This document shows, one piece after another, positions 6,140-14,389 of a stretch of DNA of 39,257 nucleotides (positions within the stretch are counted from its first letter, which is position 1; each line of letters starts with the position of its first letter). Both the position numbers and the translations under genes were made by a program. The stretch is from a virus. The notes beneath the pieces were generated by a model, which saw nothing but the letters and a program-made list of their open reading frames with translations, was not told where the DNA came from and ran no database searches. Where the stretch lies: IMG/VR virus record IMGVR_UViG_3300025087_000186, positions 1-39,257 of that record. One strand, written 5' to 3'.

Positions 6140-6140
6140 A
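6122..6140 (+). repeat. 19-bp direct repeat, copy 2
   Basis: Exact second copy of the sequence at 5250-5268, again holding a strong SD and a GTG start. The two copies flank the methyltransferase cassette, so recombination between them would remove it and leave an intact SD-start for the gene at 6136. Confidence 0.9.
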
Positions 6141-6378
6141 AGAATCATCTGAACTCATAGCATCAGATCCGGCAACCGGGAAAGAGCTTTACAGGACGAC
6201 ATCTGGGTACATGCAGGCAACCCGCAAAAACGGGATTCTGTGCGACCCGATATGCTTAAAGAGCATGCCGCCATGGGCGGTTAAGAAAGGGGGGGGAAGG
6301 CGTGAAAATACTAATCTACCATTGCTCCCGTGTGTTTTGCGGGTGTCTTTTAAACGCAGTGGTCCAGGCCAACTCTGA
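6136..6378 (+). CDS. Hypothetical protein, 80 aa
   Basis: A GTG-start frame overlapping the methyltransferase stop (GTGA) with SD AGGAGGTGGT. The first ~50 residues (KESSELIASDPATGKELYRT) look like a normal small protein. The last ~27 residues follow a G8 run (6289-6296) and overlap the next gene by 77 bases, which is unusual here. The true end may lie earlier, with a frameshift at the G-run, but I cannot decide. No known family. Confidence 0.5.
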   Translation: MKESSELIASDPATGKELYRTTSGYMQATRKNGILCDPICLKSMPPWAVKKGGGRRENTNLPLLPCVLRVSFKRSGPGQL

Positions 6379-6499
6379 AGACAGGGCTATTGAAATGTTG
6401 GAGTGGACCAGCGATGAAGACGTCGAAGACATCAACGTGCAAGAAATAGGTATTGCAACGTCGAGCGAAGAAAAAGAGTGGTGTAAAGAAAGCCTATAA
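6302..6499 (+). CDS. Hypothetical acidic protein, 65 aa
   Basis: A GTG-start frame preceded by the purine-rich stretch GGGGGGGGAAGG. The product begins with MKILIYHCSRVFCGCLLNAV and continues as an acidic helix (SEDRAIEMLEWTSDEDVEDI), like small phage proteins that take a role in host control. It overlaps the previous frame by 77 bases. Function unknown. Confidence 0.55.
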   Translation: MKILIYHCSRVFCGCLLNAVVQANSEDRAIEMLEWTSDEDVEDINVQEIGIATSSEEKEWCKESL

Positions 6500-6529
6500 C
6501 CGGATTCTTTAATTTTTTGGGGGTAAAAA

Positions 6530-7336
6530 ATGAGCAAGGTTGACAAAGTTGAACGTTATGACTGGGTGAAGCCTGGCGATAACGGCAGGCAGTGCAAGGT
6601 GGCGGTGGATGAGTTGAAGATTGACCACGCCTATCAGCGGCCAGAGGTGAGTGATAGAAACACGCTCGCATTGGCCCGTGGGTTCAACTGGGTCGCGTTC
6701 AACTCCATCGTCATTATGGAGCGAGCGAACGGCGATAAGTACGTTGTTGACGGGCAGCAGCGCCTACTTGCGGCACGGCGACGCGGTGACATCCGCGAGG
6801 TTCCGTGTGTCCTGTTCAAGTCCGATGGTTGCGAGCATGAGGCGAGGGCCTTCATTTCCCTGAACATCAGGAGGACCAATGTCCCTGCGGTGGCCAAGTT
6901 TAACGCGCACGTCCGGGCCGCGTTAAACCCAGAAAAGCAGATTGCGGATTGGCTGGCCACGCAAGGCTTAAAGGTGACAGAAGACGGCAAGGACATGAAA
7001 GGAGTCGATTTCCCGTCATGCCTGATCCGGTCATGGAACCTAGACGAGGATGCCTGTAAGAATGCGATTTCCATCCAGCGCGATGTGAACGGAACGGAGC
7101 CGTTGTGCAGCACATGCCACAAGGGAATCTTCTGGCTGTTGCACAATGGAATAGATGTTGAGAAACACGCCGATAAGTTGAAGCGCCTCGGAGGCCGGTC
7201 TGCTATGCTGCGAAGCGTGAAGATGCTTGAGATCGAAACGGGCGCGAAGGCAAGTGAGCGCGGGTGCGGAATCGGAGTGTTGCGGTTGATAAATTACAAG
7301 CGGCGCGGAAAGATAGCAGTGCCGGATGGTGCATAG
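6530..7336 (+). CDS. ParB-like nuclease-domain protein (DUF6551-like)
   Basis: A 268-aa protein with a ParB/Srx-type N-terminal domain. It has a lead-in VAVDELKIDHAYQRPEV, then YVVDGQQRLLAARRRGDIRE, the box that binds nucleotide in ParB-fold proteins, then VPCVLF. The middle contains LNIRRTNVPAVAKFNA, seen in phage ParB/DUF6551 proteins near terminase genes. A CxxC pair occurs in the C-terminal half (LCSTCHKG). GGGGGT precedes the ATG. In phages such proteins are proposed to act on DNA before packaging or in regulation; no partner parA is present. Confidence 0.75.
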   Translation: MSKVDKVERYDWVKPGDNGRQCKVAVDELKIDHAYQRPEVSDRNTLALARGFNWVAFNSIVIMERANGDKYVVDGQQRLLAARRRGDIREVPCVLFKSDGCEHEARAFISLNIRRTNVPAVAKFNAHVRAALNPEKQIADWLATQGLKVTEDGKDMKGVDFPSCLIRSWNLDEDACKNAISIQRDVNGTEPLCSTCHKGIFWLLHNGIDVEKHADKLKRLGGRSAMLRSVKMLEIETGAKASERGCGIGVLRLINYKRRGKIAVPDGA

Positions 7337-7363
7337 GATAAATAAGACGGGAAAGGCAACGGA

Positions 7364-7609
7364 ATGAACGAGCGGGACTTGTGGTCAGCAGTAATCATGC
7401 AGGCGTTTGATGATATGGCGGCCCCGGCTTTGAAAAGCGGCTCAACAGGAGAGCGCATCCGGGCGCGGAATTGTGTGAACGCCCGCGCATGGCTGAACTC
7501 AACCAGGAATAACGGCGTTGGATCGTTTTTGTGGGTTTGCGAATCGCTTGACTTCGACCCCGCGAAAATCAGGGCAGGAAAAATAGTTTACAACCCTCAA
7601 TCTTTTTGA
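7364..7609 (+). CDS. Hypothetical protein next to terminase, 81 aa
   Basis: A small helical protein (ERDLWSAVIMQAFDDMAAPA, then ERIRARNCVNARAWL) resembling small proteins often placed just before phage terminase genes. That context suggests a packaging or late-gene role, but no function is known to me. GGGAAAGG precedes the ATG. Confidence 0.6.
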   Translation: MNERDLWSAVIMQAFDDMAAPALKSGSTGERIRARNCVNARAWLNSTRNNGVGSFLWVCESLDFDPAKIRAGKIVYNPQSF

Positions 7610-7621
7610 TATAGAAAAAGC

Positions 7622-7999
7622 ATGGCAACTAAAAAAGCAATGGGCCGCCCAAAGAAGGAGCTCGACCAAAAAGCTTTTGAGGGCCTCTGCGGCTTGCAAT
7701 GCACCAGGCCCGAAGTCTGTCAGTTCTTCAACGTCTCCGACAAGACCCTCGATAACTGGTGTAAAGCCACGTACAATATGAGTTTTTCCGCTATTTTTAA
7801 GATAAAGCGGGGAACAGGGGTAGTAAGCCTGCGCCGGATGGGGTTTGAACTGGCCCGGACAAATGGGAGCGTCTATATCTTCCTTGCGAAAAACTACCTC
7901 GGGTTAAGGGATCAGCCCATTGACGAAGCCGATATTGCACCGGCCCAGCCCGTTTCGATCATTATCCAGGTGGAAGATGCAACGAAAAGTCAAGGCTAA
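7622..7999 (+). CDS. Terminase small subunit-like HTH protein
   Basis: A 125-aa protein just upstream of, and overlapping by 23 bases, the terminase large subunit gene. Residues ~28-50 (CTRPEVCQFFNVSDKTLDNW) form a helix-turn-helix typical of small terminases, which recognise the packaging site. A basic start (KKAMGRPKKE) and a C-terminal tail follow the usual layout. Assignment rests on the HTH and position; sequences of small terminases diverge quickly. Confidence 0.75.
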   Translation: MATKKAMGRPKKELDQKAFEGLCGLQCTRPEVCQFFNVSDKTLDNWCKATYNMSFSAIFKIKRGTGVVSLRRMGFELARTNGSVYIFLAKNYLGLRDQPIDEADIAPAQPVSIIIQVEDATKSQG

Positions 8000-9248
8000 C
8001 GGGCCACAAGGCCGCTTCCTTCCAATGCCGCAAAAGTTCCGTGCGTTTATCGGTGGGTTCGGAAGCTCAAAGACGTTTACCGGCTGCATGGCAATGTGTC
8101 AGCACTTTTGGGAACACCCTGGGATCAATCAGGGGTATTTCGCCCCGACCTACCCGCAAATCAGGGACATCTTTTATCCGACCATCGAAGAGGTGGCCTT
8201 TAACTTTGGCCTCACTGTTGAGATCAAACAGGGGGTCCATGAGGTCTCTTTCTATTCGGGCCGGCAGTACCGAGGCACAACTATTTGTAGGAGCATGGAC
8301 AAGCCGGCCAATATCATCGGATTCAAGATCGGCCACGCCCTTATTGATGAGCTTGACACGCTGCCCATCAACAAAGCCGAGGACGCATGGCAGAAAATCA
8401 TTGCCCGCATGCGCTACAAAGTGACCGGCGTCAAGAATGGTATTGACGTGGCCAGTACGCCCGAGGGGTTCCGCTTTTGTCATAAAAAGTTTGTCCAGCT
8501 TCCGCAAGAGAACCCCGACCTACTCATAAACTATGGCATTGTCCAGGCCTCGACATACGAAAACGAGAAGCATCTACCGGCCGATTATATCCCGAGCCTG
8601 AAAGAATCCTATCCTGCTGAATTGATCGAGGCCTATATCAACGGGCAGTTCACGAACCTGACCAGCGGCACGGTATTCAGGAACTACAACCGGGCCAGGT
8701 GTGTTTCACATGAAACAATCATCGAGAATGAGCCTTTATTCATCGGCCAGGACTTCAACGTGCAGAAGATGGCCAGCGCGATATTTGTCCAGCGTAAAGA
8801 CGGCTACCATGCCGTGGCCGAGCTGAAAGACCTGTTTGATACTCCCGATGTGATAAAGATTATCAAAGATAGATGGGCCGACAAGGGCCACCGGATCATA
8901 ATTTACCCGGATGCCAGCGGTGGGAGCCGAAAGTCTGTTGATGCATCAAAGTCTGACATATCGCTGCTGACCCAGGCGGGCTTTGCGGTTCGGAACAATC
9001 CCAGTAACCCGGCCGTTAAAGATCGGGTGTTGGCGACAAATAAAGCGTTTGAGTCCGGTCAGATCAAAGTGAATGCTGCGGCGTGTCCGACCATTGCGCG
9101 GTGCCTTGAACAGCAGGCATACGATGACAACGGGGAGCCGGATAAGACAGCCGGCTTTGACCACATGACTGAGGCCTTCTCATATTTCGTTGCCTATGAG
9201 TACCCGATTGTTAAACCGATGTCCAGGATGAAGGTCGTAGGGGTGTGA
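7977..9248 (+). CDS. terL: Terminase large subunit
   Basis: A 423-aa packaging motor ATPase and nuclease that pumps phage DNA into the prohead. Walker A-like GGFGSSKT is at about residues 26-33 and Walker B (ALIDELDT) at about 121-128. The C-terminal nuclease domain shows FIGQDFNV (~residue 256) and YPDASGGS (~310), which hold metal-binding acidic residues of the RNase H fold. I chose ATG 7977, which has GGTGGAAG before it; the longer frame from 7920 lies within the small terminase gene. Length is slightly short for the family but the motifs are complete. Confidence 0.93.
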   Translation: MQRKVKANGPQGRFLPMPQKFRAFIGGFGSSKTFTGCMAMCQHFWEHPGINQGYFAPTYPQIRDIFYPTIEEVAFNFGLTVEIKQGVHEVSFYSGRQYRGTTICRSMDKPANIIGFKIGHALIDELDTLPINKAEDAWQKIIARMRYKVTGVKNGIDVASTPEGFRFCHKKFVQLPQENPDLLINYGIVQASTYENEKHLPADYIPSLKESYPAELIEAYINGQFTNLTSGTVFRNYNRARCVSHETIIENEPLFIGQDFNVQKMASAIFVQRKDGYHAVAELKDLFDTPDVIKIIKDRWADKGHRIIIYPDASGGSRKSVDASKSDISLLTQAGFAVRNNPSNPAVKDRVLATNKAFESGQIKVNAAACPTIARCLEQQAYDDNGEPDKTAGFDHMTEAFSYFVAYEYPIVKPMSRMKVVGV

Positions 9249-9352
9249 TGAAAATCGAAACTAAAACCGTAAAACTTGACAGTAAAGCCGCTCTGTGATA
9301 AGGCAAAACTGCCTGTAAAAATAAATATCTGCAAAACCAAAGGAGTCCCGCC

Positions 9353-10810
9353 ATGCCCAATCAATCCAAGGTGTCAACCCAGCATCCGGCCTATGCCGAC
9401 ATGCTCTCCCAGTGGCAGAAAGCCATCGACTGTACCACCGGGCAAAGGGCTATACATGCCGCCGGGAAAACCTATCTCCCGGCGCTGAAGGATCAGACCG
9501 ACGACGACTACAACGCGTATAAGCTCCGGGCCTTGTTTGTGAATTATTCGTGGCGGTCGGTGTCGGCATTGGTCGGAATGATGTTCCGAAAGCCCATGAC
9601 GGTTGATGTGCCTGAATCGATCAAGCCCATGCTGGAGGATGTAACCCTGTCGGGCATATCCTTCAACACCCTGGCCCAGGAAGCCGCCATTGAGGTTTTG
9701 ACCACCGGCCGCGATGGTATTCTGGTAGATTACCCCTCATCCGGGACCGAGGGCATGACGGTAGCAATGGCAGAGGCCGCAGGAATCAGGCCGATCATGG
9801 CCCGGTATCCGGCCACCTCAATCCTGAACTGGAAGACCGCCCGGATTGATAACGCGACTGTTTTGTCAATGGTCACATTGCAGGAAGAGGCCGAGGTGGC
9901 TGATCCGGAAAATGAATTTGCACACAAGACGGAAAAGCGGTTCAGGGTGCTGGATCTTCCCAAAATGTTTTTGCCTGAAACAGGAGAGATAAAGGCAATT
10001 TACCGGCAGCGGGTTTTCAGGATCAACGACAACAAAGACGATGATCAGGTAGGGGCCGACATATTCCCTAAAATGAACGGCAAATATTTAAGCCGGATAC
10101 CCTTCTATTTCCTCGGGACACTCACCACGACCCCGGAAGTCGTAGAGCCGCCGCTCATTGACCTGTTCGACGTCAACCTTGACCATTACCGGCTGTCGGC
10201 TGACCATAAGCATGGACTTCACTTTTCCGGCCTGCCCACGGCATGGATATCAGGGTACACGCCGGAGAACCAGTCGGAAAAGCTGTATATCGGGTCAAGC
10301 GCCGCGTGGACCTTTCCTGACCCGACAGCCAAGGCAGGGTATCTGGAGTTTTCTGGGCAGGGGCTCAATCCCCTATCCGAAGAGATGGCCAAGGACGAGG
10401 AACGCATGGCAATTCTTGGGGCGCGGCTGTTGTCCGCCGAAAAGAAAGACAGCGAAACGTCACAGACGGCACAGATACACCGGGCCGGGGAATCATCTGT
10501 CTTGGCCAGCATCGCCGAAACGATCAGCTCCGGGCTTACCATGGCCCTTAACACGTTCTGCGAGTGGGCCGGGCAGCCGGGCAAGTGGTCGGTTGAGATA
10601 AACCGTGACTTCCTGCCGCCCGAAGTTACGCCCGAGGAACTCAAGGGATGGATGGCCGCGTGGATGTCTGGAGCGCCGGGGTTTTCAGACCAGGGGCTTT
10701 TCAATTTGTTAAAAAAGCGGGAGGTGGTTGCCGACGACGTAACCCTTGAGGAAGAACAGGCCAGAATAGGCGAAAAGAAACCGGCAGCGCCTGACATGAC
10801 AGGGCAATAA
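9353..10810 (+). CDS. Portal protein, DUF4055-like
   Basis: A 485-aa portal candidate, the dodecameric ring through which DNA enters the head. The start (HPAYADMLSQWQKAIDC) and the following YLPAL...YKLRALFVNYSWRSV...MFRKPM pattern match the DUF4055 portal group. It lies between the large terminase and the head morphogenesis gene, the expected order. AAAGGAG precedes the ATG. Its stop overlaps the next ATG (TAATG at 10808-10812), implying coupled translation. Confidence 0.88.
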   Translation: MPNQSKVSTQHPAYADMLSQWQKAIDCTTGQRAIHAAGKTYLPALKDQTDDDYNAYKLRALFVNYSWRSVSALVGMMFRKPMTVDVPESIKPMLEDVTLSGISFNTLAQEAAIEVLTTGRDGILVDYPSSGTEGMTVAMAEAAGIRPIMARYPATSILNWKTARIDNATVLSMVTLQEEAEVADPENEFAHKTEKRFRVLDLPKMFLPETGEIKAIYRQRVFRINDNKDDDQVGADIFPKMNGKYLSRIPFYFLGTLTTTPEVVEPPLIDLFDVNLDHYRLSADHKHGLHFSGLPTAWISGYTPENQSEKLYIGSSAAWTFPDPTAKAGYLEFSGQGLNPLSEEMAKDEERMAILGARLLSAEKKDSETSQTAQIHRAGESSVLASIAETISSGLTMALNTFCEWAGQPGKWSVEINRDFLPPEVTPEELKGWMAAWMSGAPGFSDQGLFNLLKKREVVADDVTLEEEQARIGEKKPAAPDMTGQ

Positions 10811-12240
10811 TGGATCGTAAAGACCTCATCCTTCAAGATTCAGCAATCAGCCGGCAGATTGACCTTTTTCGCTTTACGGCCAGCGAGAAAAAGAAGGTGC
10901 TGGCTATCCTGGCCCAGCTTGAGAAGGACTTGAAGCTGAAGCTCCTGGGCGACCTGACCGACTTTTCAAGGGCGCGGGTGAACCGGATACTGAAGGAAGC
11001 GAACGCGGTTATTGGGGCGGCGTATAAAGGAGCGGTTACTGGTGTCGGTTTTGATTTGCCAACAACTCTTGAGCTTAAATCGTTTTTAGCCAAAAGCACG
11101 CGGTCTTTATTAGAAAAAGGCTATACATGGGCCGAAGGTTCGTGCGGTGAATTTGCTTTTGCTGTCCATAAATGGCTTGGCGGTGCGGGTGAATTAATAA
11201 ACGTGTATAACAGCACCGGCGCCGCACTGCACCTTGTTACTAAAGTTGGGGACAAGTATATTGACGGGAACGGAATACATACAAAAAGCGAGGTTTTAAG
11301 TGGGTATTTCAAGGGCGGGCGGCTGGAAAAAGTGTCCTGGAATGATTATGAAAATTATATTTCCAAGCCGACAGCCAACGCACTAGCTGAAAAACTATCG
11401 AACCAATTTAAGGCCGTGGGGGGGAATTCCACCGACATGCTCGGCCTTGCCCAGCACGAAGCCCAGGCCACGGCTCAATCCTTCGCGGCAATCGGCCTTG
11501 AAGCTTCCCTGCCTACCGTGGCAGTGATGAAGGCCATTGTGAATGGTTCCCTGATAGAGGGCGCACCCTCGGCGGCATGGTGGGCGAAACAGTCAACCGA
11601 CCTTCAGTTCAAATTTGCGGCCCAGGTCCGGCAAGGGATCACGGCAAACGAGACGGTCCAGCAGATTGTCCGGCGCATTATCGGCTCTTCAAAGCTGGGC
11701 ATACCGGGGATCATGGAAACCAGCCGGGCGGGTGCAACGGCCCTTGTGCATACCTCAATTCAGCAGGTGGCGAACGATGCTCGGCTGGCGACGTTCAGGG
11801 AGAATGCGGACGTCATCAAGGGCGTTCAGCAGCTTTCAACCCTGGACGGCAGGACCTCGGCCATATGTGTGGCATACTCAGGGGCATCTTGGGACCTGGA
11901 CGGCAACCCGATAAACGGGACAACCCTACCATTCAACGGCGGCCCGCCCCGCCATTTTAATTGCCGGTCCGTATTGGTCCCCATCACCCGCACATATAAA
12001 GAGCTTGGCATTGATATACCTGAAGCGCCGCCGGGCACCCGCGCAAGCGATGAGGGCCAGGTGCCGGCCGATATGACAATGGCCGAATGGTTGAAGTCAA
12101 AGCCCACGTCCTACGTGGATGACCTTCTCGGGCAGGGCCGGGCTGATTTGTTTCTATCTGGCAAGCTGACCCTGCCGCAGTTGCTTGACCTACAGGGAAA
12201 CCCGTTGACGCTCGACCAGCTACGGGCAAAATACAAATGA
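10810..12240 (+). CDS. Head morphogenesis protein (Mu gpF/SPP1 gp7-like) with inserted Cys-His-Asp domain
   Basis: A 476-aa minor head protein. Its C-terminal half carries the family signature: LVHTSIQQVANDAR, then TLDGRTSAICVAYSG and PPRHFNCRSVLVPI. The N-terminal helices (to ~residue 75) are also typical. Residues ~78-205 do not fit: they form a separate domain with SCGEFAFAVHKWL (Cys112), ALHLVTKVG (His141) and YIDGNG (Asp152), resembling papain/transglutaminase-fold peptidases or toxins. The DNA here (11041-11424) is clearly more AT-rich than its flanks. I infer that a cysteine-hydrolase domain was inserted, possibly for delivery into the host with the DNA. Confidence 0.85.
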   Translation: MDRKDLILQDSAISRQIDLFRFTASEKKKVLAILAQLEKDLKLKLLGDLTDFSRARVNRILKEANAVIGAAYKGAVTGVGFDLPTTLELKSFLAKSTRSLLEKGYTWAEGSCGEFAFAVHKWLGGAGELINVYNSTGAALHLVTKVGDKYIDGNGIHTKSEVLSGYFKGGRLEKVSWNDYENYISKPTANALAEKLSNQFKAVGGNSTDMLGLAQHEAQATAQSFAAIGLEASLPTVAVMKAIVNGSLIEGAPSAAWWAKQSTDLQFKFAAQVRQGITANETVQQIVRRIIGSSKLGIPGIMETSRAGATALVHTSIQQVANDARLATFRENADVIKGVQQLSTLDGRTSAICVAYSGASWDLDGNPINGTTLPFNGGPPRHFNCRSVLVPITRTYKELGIDIPEAPPGTRASDEGQVPADMTMAEWLKSKPTSYVDDLLGQGRADLFLSGKLTLPQLLDLQGNPLTLDQLRAKYK

Positions 12241-12253
12241 GGAGGGATGGAGA

Positions 12254-12406
12254 GTGAGCCTAAAAACCAAAGTCTTGAAGAACGTAAGGCGGCAAGTCCA
12301 GCGGCAAAAAAAAGAGATCATGCTTCAAGTTGCCCGTGAAATATTGACGCTCCCTTTCTGGCAGCGGATTAAATTTGCATGGAAAATTATATGGAGGTCG
12401 CATTAA
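12254..12406 (+). CDS. Small basic protein, 50 aa
   Basis: A GTG-start frame with GGAGGGATGGA just before it. The product (starts MSLKTKVLKNVRRQVQRQ, ends FAWKIIWRSH) is strongly basic with an amphipathic helix, resembling small phage proteins between head genes. The function is unknown. It fills most of the gap between the head morphogenesis gene and 12461. Confidence 0.6.
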   Translation: MSLKTKVLKNVRRQVQRQKKEIMLQVAREILTLPFWQRIKFAWKIIWRSH

Positions 12407-12410
12407 ATAC

Positions 12411-12439
12411 TTGACAAGGGCCGAAAAAAACAATAAAGA
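12411..12439 (+). promoter_or_regulatory. Possible promoter before the scaffold-capsid genes
   Basis: A perfect TTGACA (12411-12416) with a weak -10-like TAAAGA (12434-12439) at 17-base spacing, upstream of 12461. It could add transcription for the scaffold and capsid. The -10 match is poor, so this is tentative. Confidence 0.3.
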
Positions 12440-12460
12440 AGGCATAAAGGAGTCATCGTC

Positions 12461-12652
12461 ATGGAAACCTACCTTATCGCAGGTAAAAATCAAAACGGAG
12501 AAGATGGATCATGGGAAATTCAGGCGGATAACGAATCCGACCTGAAAAAGATACTGACAGACAGGGCCATTGAAGCAAAGACCATCAACGGAGAGGTAGT
12601 CAAAAAGGCAAAGCCTAAACCCCAAAGGGAGATTGACGAAGATGGCGTATGA
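12461..12652 (+). CDS. Hypothetical protein, 63 aa
   Basis: A small, charged protein (METYLIAGKNQNGEDGSWEI) with a Lys-rich tail (KKAKPKPQ). AAAGGAG precedes the ATG. It overlaps the scaffold gene start by 11 bases, so the two are probably co-translated. No known family. Confidence 0.6.
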   Translation: METYLIAGKNQNGEDGSWEIQADNESDLKKILTDRAIEAKTINGEVVKKAKPKPQREIDEDGV

Positions 12653-13271
12653 TCCAAACGATTTGGAAACAAAGGCCGCAATCAAGGCGGCGGCAGAAGC
12701 GGCAGCAGCAGAAGCGGTTGAAGGTTTAAAGGCCAAAAACACCGAACTTCTCGGCAAGCTCAAGAAGGCGCAGAAAGACGCCACCATTGACCCGGCAGAT
12801 CACGCGGCAATACAGACGGAACTTGCCGAGACGCAAACCAAGCTGGCCGAGGCGAACAAGGAACTCAAGGCGGCCCGCGTCGATTCCGACAAGATCAAAA
12901 AGCAGTATGAAACCGAATCAAAGGTGGCCCATAACCTGCTGGTGGATACCGGCCTGTCCAACGCGCTGCTTGCGGCTGGTGTGAAATCCGCGTCTTACCT
13001 GAAAGCAGCCAAGGCGATGCTGGCCGGCCAGGTCGTATTGACGGCAGACGGGGACAACCGGGTTGCCAAGGTCGGAGAAAAGCTCCTGGCCGATTACGTC
13101 AAAGAGTGGGCAACATCCGATGAGGGCAAAGCCTTCGTAGATGCTCCTGTAAATGGCGGCGGCGGCGCGGCCGGTGGTTCCGGCGGCAATGGGAAAAGCC
13201 ATGACCTTGAGAAAATGTCGCCGGAGGCCAGACTCCATGCACTGAACACAGGGAGCGCAACGCAAAAATAA
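12642..13271 (+). CDS. Capsid scaffolding protein (predicted)
   Basis: A 209-aa protein directly upstream of the major capsid gene. Residues ~8-100 are an Ala/Lys/Glu-rich coiled coil, as in phage scaffolds, which direct prohead assembly and are then removed. A Gly-rich hinge (NGGGGAAGGSGGNG) comes before a short helical tail. I chose ATG 12642, spaced 9 bases from AAAGGGAG; the TTG at 12633 is too close to it. No protease motif is visible, so any cleavage would need another enzyme. Confidence 0.75.
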   Translation: MAYDPNDLETKAAIKAAAEAAAAEAVEGLKAKNTELLGKLKKAQKDATIDPADHAAIQTELAETQTKLAEANKELKAARVDSDKIKKQYETESKVAHNLLVDTGLSNALLAAGVKSASYLKAAKAMLAGQVVLTADGDNRVAKVGEKLLADYVKEWATSDEGKAFVDAPVNGGGGAAGGSGGNGKSHDLEKMSPEARLHALNTGSATQK

Positions 13272-13319
13272 TTTCATAGACAATTAGATCGGCAACCTAA
13301 TGGGTGGCCGAGCAACGGC

Positions 13320-13368
13320 AAAGCCGGACTTTAAGAGTCAAAATCTTAAGGCCCGGCTTTTTTATTTT
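13320..13368 (+). terminator. Intrinsic terminator between scaffold and capsid genes
   Basis: A stem from AAAGCCGG (13320-13327) to CCGGCTTT (13353-13360) continues inward as CTTTAAGA/TCTTAAGG with one mismatch and one wobble around a 7-base loop. It runs into six T (13358-13363) and then ATTTT. It is followed by the most highly expressed type of gene, so partial termination or 3'-end protection of the scaffold message is likely. A weaker hairpin lies at about 13289-13311. Confidence 0.8.
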
Positions 13369-13397
13369 GAACACATGAAAAATTAAGGAGAAAACAA

Positions 13398-14333
13398 ATG
13401 GGAATGTCATTACTTGAGTATGCGAAAGGTGCCGGACTCAACACAAAACGCGGCACGATTATCGAACTGTTCGCAAAGGCGAACAGCCTGCTTAACGCCA
13501 TGACCTTTGAGACCGTTCAGGGGTCCGGCGTGGACTATGACCAGGAAGCGGCACTGCCCGGCGTTGCTTTCAGGGGTATCAACGAAGAGTACACGGCAAG
13601 CGCGGGTGTTATCAACCCGATGCACGATCCGCTCAAAATTGCGGGCGGGACCCTGGATGTGGACAGCGCCCTTATCAAAATGTTTGGCGAAGGCGTGAGG
13701 GCGAAACATGAGGCCATGAAGATCAAAGCCCTGTCCCTGAAAATTGCCCGAATGATTATCAAGGGCGATTCCCAGGCGGACCCGAAAGAATTTGACGGGC
13801 TTCAGCGGCGCCTTGCAAACGACCAGTTGATTTGCGTGACGACCAACACCACGGATTCCGTAGGTGCCTTGACCCTGGCAAAGCTGGACGAAGCCATTGA
13901 CGCCACCGAAAACCCCACGCACCTTATTATGAACAAGAAGCTGCGGCGGCTCCTAACCCAGGCGTCCCGGACTTCCACCATCGGCGGGTATGTCACCTAC
14001 ACCCAGGACAACTGGGGCCGGCAGGTGCCTCGTTACGCTGATCTTCCGATTCTGGACGCTGGCAAGGACAATACCAATACCGATATTATCCCTCTGACAG
14101 AGACCGCTGGTGACGCTGGTGCCGATGCAACGAGCCTTTATGTCGTTTCGTTCAGCGACGGCCACGTTGAGGGCATACAGAACAGCCCGATTGAAGTCAA
14201 AGACCTGGGCCTTACCGATTCCGGCGTTATCTACCGGACCCTGGTTGAGTGGCTGGTGGGCATGGCCCTGTATCACCCGAGGGCGGCAACCCGTCTCTGG
14301 AACATCAGCACCGCAACGGCAGTCACCGCGTAA
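13398..14333 (+). CDS. Major capsid protein (HK97-type fold predicted)
   Basis: A 311-aa protein in the standard slot after a scaffold and before a cement protein. It resembles the phage major capsid family: an N-terminal helix (SLLEYAKGAGLNTKRGTIIE), a central stretch with long helix HEAMKIKALSLKIARMIIKG (spine helix region), then beta-rich C-terminal part ending in a receptor-like YHPRAATRLWNIS. AAGGAG precedes the ATG. No N-terminal delta domain is present, in agreement with the separate scaffold gene. Confidence 0.85.
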   Translation: MGMSLLEYAKGAGLNTKRGTIIELFAKANSLLNAMTFETVQGSGVDYDQEAALPGVAFRGINEEYTASAGVINPMHDPLKIAGGTLDVDSALIKMFGEGVRAKHEAMKIKALSLKIARMIIKGDSQADPKEFDGLQRRLANDQLICVTTNTTDSVGALTLAKLDEAIDATENPTHLIMNKKLRRLLTQASRTSTIGGYVTYTQDNWGRQVPRYADLPILDAGKDNTNTDIIPLTETAGDAGADATSLYVVSFSDGHVEGIQNSPIEVKDLGLTDSGVIYRTLVEWLVGMALYHPRAATRLWNISTATAVTA

Positions 14334-14339
14334 TAATCG

Positions 14340-14360
14340 CCCGGTGTAAAGCCGGGTTTT
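14340..14360 (+). terminator. Weak terminator-like hairpin after capsid gene
   Basis: CCCGG (14340-14344) and CCGGG (14352-14356) form a short stem with a seven-base loop, followed by four T. It lies just after the capsid stop codons and would give partial termination or protect the capsid message. Confidence 0.45.
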
Positions 14361-14389
14361 AACACACCATGAAACAAGGAGAATGAAAG

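Noticed and set aside
9248-9298. 16-codon frame after the terminase
   Set aside because: Overlaps the stop and has a weak SD, but is too short and featureless to call.
9273-9301. Promoter before the portal gene
   Set aside because: TTGACA is present, but at 16-18 base spacing no acceptable -10 box is seen.
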